Shown here piece after piece: positions 6,786-9,239 of a stretch of 9,239 bases of DNA (positions within the stretch are counted from its first letter, which is position 1; every line of letters begins with the position of its first letter). The DNA is taken from NCBI GenBank assembly GCA_023436685.1, contig JAEZIL010000349.1, positions 1-9,239 of the forward strand. Reading direction: 5' to 3'. The DNA is from Bacteroidota bacterium (lineage in GTDB: Bacteria; Bacteroidota; Bacteroidia; Chitinophagales; Chitinophagaceae). The notes below the pieces were generated by a model. The model ran no database searches. It was not told the origin of the DNA and saw only the letters and a list, made by a program, of their open reading frames with translations. A program made the translations under genes and the position numbers.

Positions 6786-7739
6786 ATGAAAGTAACGCAA
6801 TACCTGCAAGAGGCAAAGAAGCCCATCATATCGCTTGAGATTTTACCACCCACAAAAGGTAAAAGCATTGATTCTATATATGCACATCTGGATCCGTTAA
6901 TGGAATTCAAACCGGCGTTTGTAAATGTTACTTACCACCGGGCTGAACAGGTTTATAAAAAACGTGCAGATGGCAATTTTGAACGGGTTGAAATACGGAA
7001 ACGACCCGGCACAGTAGGTATTTGCGCGGCCATAATGAATAAATATAAAGTGGAAGCCATACCCCACCTGATATGTGGTGGTTTTAGTAAAGAGGAAACA
7101 GAAAACGCCCTAATAGACCTGCACTTCCTTGGTGTGAAAAATGTATTGGCACTACGTGGCGATGCGGCAGCAAACGAAAAATTCTTCACCCCGCACCCTA
7201 ATGGCCACAGGTATGCTGAAGACCTTGTGCAGCAAATAATTGGCTTGAATAAGGGTAAGTATATGGAAGAGGATATTATGGATGGGGTGAAAACAGATTT
7301 TTGCATAGGTGTGGCCGGCTACCCTGAAAAGCATCTGGAGGCACCTAACCTTGACACAGATATTTACTACCTGAAACGTAAAATAGAATTGGGCGCTGAC
7401 TATGTTACTACCCAAATGTTCTTTAACAATAAGCACTACTACAGCTATGTACAACGCTGTGCGGACAATGGTGTAAATGTGCCCATTTTACCGGGCCTGA
7501 AACCTTTAACAAATAAACGCCAGCTGAGCATGATACCCAGCATATTTAATGTGGAGGTGCCTGTAGAATTATATACTGAAATGATGAAGGCCAACACAGC
7601 AGAAGCTTGCGATAAAGTGGGCGAAGAGTGGCTGCTGGAACAATGCCGCGATCTTTTAAAAAATAATGCTCCCGTATTACACTTCTATACACTGGGAAAG
7701 CCAAATGTGGTATATAACGTATTGAAGCGGCTCTTCTAA
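6786..7739 (+). CDS. metF: Methylenetetrahydrofolate reductase (MetF)
   Basis: The FAD enzyme that reduces 5,10-methylenetetrahydrofolate to 5-methyltetrahydrofolate, the methyl donor for methionine synthesis. The 317-residue length fits the single-domain bacterial type, with no regulatory C-terminal domain. Visible hallmarks are S-L-E-I-L-P-P (17-22) with the catalytic Glu18, P-H-L-I-C-G-G-F-S-K-E-E (93-104), A-L-R-G-D (122-126) with Asp126 in the FAD/folate site, G-V-A-G-Y-P-E-K-H (175-183), T-T-Q-M-F-F (208-213) with the folate-binding Gln210, P-G-L-K-P-L-T (236-242) and H-F-Y-T-L near the end. The start fits the family N terminus and lies just after a -7 promoter box. Divergent from lptB; its last 4 bases overlap the end of the convergent beta-lactamase gene. 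No methionine or B12 riboswitch is visible in the short upstream region. Confidence 0.96.
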   Translation: MKVTQYLQEAKKPIISLEILPPTKGKSIDSIYAHLDPLMEFKPAFVNVTYHRAEQVYKKRADGNFERVEIRKRPGTVGICAAIMNKYKVEAIPHLICGGFSKEETENALIDLHFLGVKNVLALRGDAAANEKFFTPHPNGHRYAEDLVQQIIGLNKGKYMEEDIMDGVKTDFCIGVAGYPEKHLEAPNLDTDIYYLKRKIELGADYVTTQMFFNNKHYYSYVQRCADNGVNVPILPGLKPLTNKRQLSMIPSIFNVEVPVELYTEMMKANTAEACDKVGEEWLLEQCRDLLKNNAPVLHFYTLGKPNVVYNVLKRLF

Positions 7740-8614
7740 TTATTGGAAAAGCTGGGGGCTGTATTTAAAGCACCAAAATCTTTCAGTATATCTTTTAAAA
7801 TATCAATTCGCACCTGCCCCCATGGCTTGGATGCATCTTTTGCCGGTACTTCAAAGTTCATAGCGAAAAAGTAAGGGTAGAGTCTTTCTCCTGCCTTATT
7901 CATTGAATTCTTATGTTCCTTTACACGCTCTATTTTCTCTACAAAGCCTACCACCCAAAGAATGTCTTTATTCGGTAACTGCGCCCAGCCAGTTTTATAG
8001 TATAACTTATTGCCCAAAGTATCTTCGCGCAACATCATGCTTTTCACTATGCGTTGCGTACGTTCTGCAAAAGGCAATTCATAAAAGTATAACCTCTTTA
8101 CAAATCCCAGCTGCTCATCGGCAGATATTTGGAGGCTGTCATTCAACCAAAACTGATCTATACCCCCACCTATACTTTTATTACCATAATTTGCTGTATC
8201 CAGGTAGTGTTGCATATACTCCGGGCCTATACGCCTTGCCAGTTCCTGAAAGTAGCCTACATTACTTAGCTCAAATGCTTTGCGCATACTCATATCCTGG
8301 TTCCATTCAGGGCTAAAGCGCTGTACACTATCCCATTTTATTATTAGGTTCTCATCGGGCGCAATAGAAGTTTCCAGCCCAACCAGCGAGTTAAATATTT
8401 TAAATGTAGATGCAGGAGTAAACCTTTGCAGGCATCGTTCCTTGTTATAGTAGTGTACAGTTTCATGATTGTTATCCCTCAATATGAAACAGGCATTTTT
8501 TATGCCATTCCGTTCAAAATACCCTGCCCAATCATCGTGATTGTGTACGCGGGAATCGCGGCAGGAAGTAAATAAAACAATAGAGAACAGGCATAAAAAA
8601 AGACTATAGCGCAT
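7736..8614 (-). CDS. Class D (OXA-like) beta-lactamase, predicted lipoprotein
   Basis: A 292-residue serine beta-lactamase of class D. From the ATG at 8614, residues 1-17 are a signal peptide and F-T-S-C places the lipid-bearing Cys at 18, so the enzyme should be membrane-anchored facing the periplasm. All active-site motifs are intact and well spaced: S-T-F-K (Ser69 nucleophile, Lys72), S-N-V (117-119), Y-G-N (143-145) and K-T-G-W (207-210). The F-W-L-N-D-S-L-Q-I-S-A-D-E-Q segment (155-168) is the omega-loop region typical of OXA enzymes. The frame extends to a GTG at 8632, but the -7 promoter box at 8635-8642 argues for 8614. BlaR1/MecR1 sensor domains share this fold, but there is no N-terminal metallopeptidase or blaI-like neighbour. 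Ends with TAG inside the metF stop region. No mobile element is near, so it looks like a resident chromosomal gene; activity spectrum is unknown. Confidence 0.92.
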   Translation of the reverse strand: MRYSLFLCLFSIVLFTSCRDSRVHNHDDWAGYFERNGIKNACFILRDNNHETVHYYNKERCLQRFTPASTFKIFNSLVGLETSIAPDENLIIKWDSVQRFSPEWNQDMSMRKAFELSNVGYFQELARRIGPEYMQHYLDTANYGNKSIGGGIDQFWLNDSLQISADEQLGFVKRLYFYELPFAERTQRIVKSMMLREDTLGNKLYYKTGWAQLPNKDILWVVGFVEKIERVKEHKNSMNKAGERLYPYFFAMNFEVPAKDASKPWGQVRIDILKDILKDFGALNTAPSFSNN

Positions 8615-8634
8615 GTGTGTATGATATTGCACGG

Positions 8635-8642
8635 CAAAGGTA
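8635..8642 (-). promoter_or_regulatory. -7 promoter element for the class D beta-lactamase gene
   Basis: The minus strand reads TACCTTTG, an exact TAnnTTTG. Transcription would start near 8628-8631, after the GTG at 8632 and about 15 bases before the ATG at 8614. There is no TTTG at the -33 position. No operator-like repeat is seen between this and the divergent desaturase promoter. Confidence 0.55.
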
Positions 8643-8698
8643 AGGCCACCTTATGGTATTTGGGCTATAAATTCAGGAATTTATAAGCTATTTACTGC

Positions 8699-8706
8699 TA
8701 TCTTTG
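8699..8706 (+). promoter_or_regulatory. -7 promoter element for the fatty acid desaturase gene
   Basis: TATCTTTG is an exact TAnnTTTG. The expected transcription start is near 8711-8713, giving a leader of about 33 bases before the ATG at 8745. No -33 TTTG at the usual distance; TTTA at 8680-8683 is the nearest partial match with a short 15-bp spacer. Confidence 0.5.
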
Positions 8707-8744
8707 CAGCCATTTGTGAGTAGACTTGTTTTAATAAATGTGAA

Positions 8745-9239
8745 ATGGCAGCAGTATTATTATTCTTTTTCGGACATCATTATTTCTCTCTTTTTTTCCA
8801 AACGTTCTTTCAGCACCGTTATGCAGCACACGCAGCGCTACGCATGAGTAAAGGATGGGAGCGTTTCTTTTTCGTTTGCACCTATATTGCCCAAGGTTCA
8901 TCGTACCTGAGCCCACGAGCATATGCAATAATGCACAGGTTGCACCATGCTCATACCGATACCGAACTTGACCCCCACTCGCCATCGTATTCAAAAGGAT
9001 TGATGGATATGATGCTGAAAACCTGGCGCTACTATGCCGGTATATATTCTGAAACAATACCAGTAGAAGATAAATACAAGAAAAATGTACCCGATTGGAG
9101 GTTAATGGACAAGATTGGCCACTCCTGGGCATCGCGCATATTCTGGGTATTGGCATATGGTAGTTTTTATTGGTTTTTTGCGCCATCAGCCTGGTTCCTG
9201 CTCCTGGTACCTATACACATGTTTATGAGCCCTATACAT
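8745..9239 (+). CDS. Fatty acid desaturase (acyl-CoA/acyl-lipid delta-9 type), N-terminal part
   Basis: An integral membrane di-iron enzyme that introduces a double bond into fatty acyl chains, adjusting membrane fluidity. The frame from the ATG at 8745 stays open for 165 codons to the last base of the window, so the C terminus is missing. Histidine box 1, H-R-Y-A-A-H, is at residues 24-29 and box 2, H-R-L-H-H, at 64-68, followed by A-H-T-D-T-E-L-D-P-H-S-P, which is characteristic of the PF00487-type desaturases. The third box would lie past the window edge. Hydrophobic segments are seen at about 2-22, 41-55 and 132-160. Start chosen because it is the first ATG in frame and follows a -7 promoter box. 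Divergent from the beta-lactamase gene, with 130 bp between starts. Whether the substrate is acyl-CoA or membrane lipid cannot be told. Confidence 0.9.
   Translation, partial: MAAVLLFFFGHHYFSLFFQTFFQHRYAAHAALRMSKGWERFFFVCTYIAQGSSYLSPRAYAIMHRLHHAHTDTELDPHSPSYSKGLMDMMLKTWRYYAGIYSETIPVEDKYKKNVPDWRLMDKIGHSWASRIFWVLAYGSFYWFFAPSAWFLLLVPIHMFMSPIH

Noticed and set aside
7903..8316. Plus-strand open frame of 137 codons
   Set aside because: Antisense to the class D beta-lactamase, whose motifs prove the other frame.
7736..8614. BlaR1/MecR1-type sensor instead of an enzyme
   Set aside because: No membrane metallopeptidase domain, no BlaI/MecI repressor gene, and a stand-alone lipoprotein signal are present.
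8731..9186. Minus-strand open frame of 151 codons
   Set aside because: It is antisense to the desaturase frame, which carries both histidine boxes; its translation shows no recognisable family.
1..9239. Mobile element, CRISPR array, phage or defence island
   Set aside because: No transposase, integrase, direct-repeat arrays, tRNA or flanking repeats were seen; all genes look like core chromosomal genes with similar base composition.

Overview
The window looks like ordinary chromosomal core DNA from a member of the Bacteroidota, most likely a Chitinophagaceae-like or Sphingobacteriales-like environmental bacterium; the genus cannot be fixed from sequence alone. The evidence is six exact copies of the Bacteroidota -7 promoter element (TAnnTTTG) just upstream of genes, the weak role of Shine-Dalgarno sequences, and a gene set whose sequences resemble that phylum: a fused SpmA/SpmB protein, a bacterial GH3 protein, DUF4878-type and NTF2-like lipoproteins, and short MetF.

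Layout, left to right. At 1-387 (+) is the C-terminal part of a YiiX-like permuted papain-fold (NlpC/P60-related) hydrolase. A lipoprotein gene (420-914, +) follows with its own promoter. A 19-bp perfect inverted repeat forms a bidirectional terminator between it and the convergent spmAB-like gene (969-2447, -). That gene lies 54 bp downstream of menG/ubiE (2502-3239, -). Divergent from menG is engB (3285-3911, +), which overlaps by one base an NTF2-like lipoprotein gene (3911-4339, +). A GH3-family gene (4340-5857, -) abuts the latter tail to tail and follows lptB (5919-6725, -). Divergent from lptB is metF (6786-7739, +). Its last 4 bp overlap the end of a class D (OXA-like) beta-lactamase lipoprotein gene (7736-8614, -). 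Divergent from this is a fatty acid desaturase gene (8745 to the window end, +), cut off by the window edge.

Functionally the genes are a mix of housekeeping and envelope functions: menaquinone methylation, ribosome assembly (EngB), LPS export (LptB), folate/methionine metabolism (MetF), membrane lipid desaturation, three predicted lipoproteins (one a beta-lactamase) and a putative peptidase/amidase. They do not form a single pathway. Genes are packed tightly, mostly in short divergent or convergent pairs, and no stretch over 300 bases lacks a gene. I see no tRNA, rRNA, CRISPR array, insertion sequence, integrase, attachment site or origin.

I do not find a convincing undescribed system here. 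The most useful observations are the promoter map, which changes or questions the start codons of four genes, the intact chromosomal class D beta-lactamase, and two genes of uncertain role (GH3 and SpmAB) in conserved-looking company.
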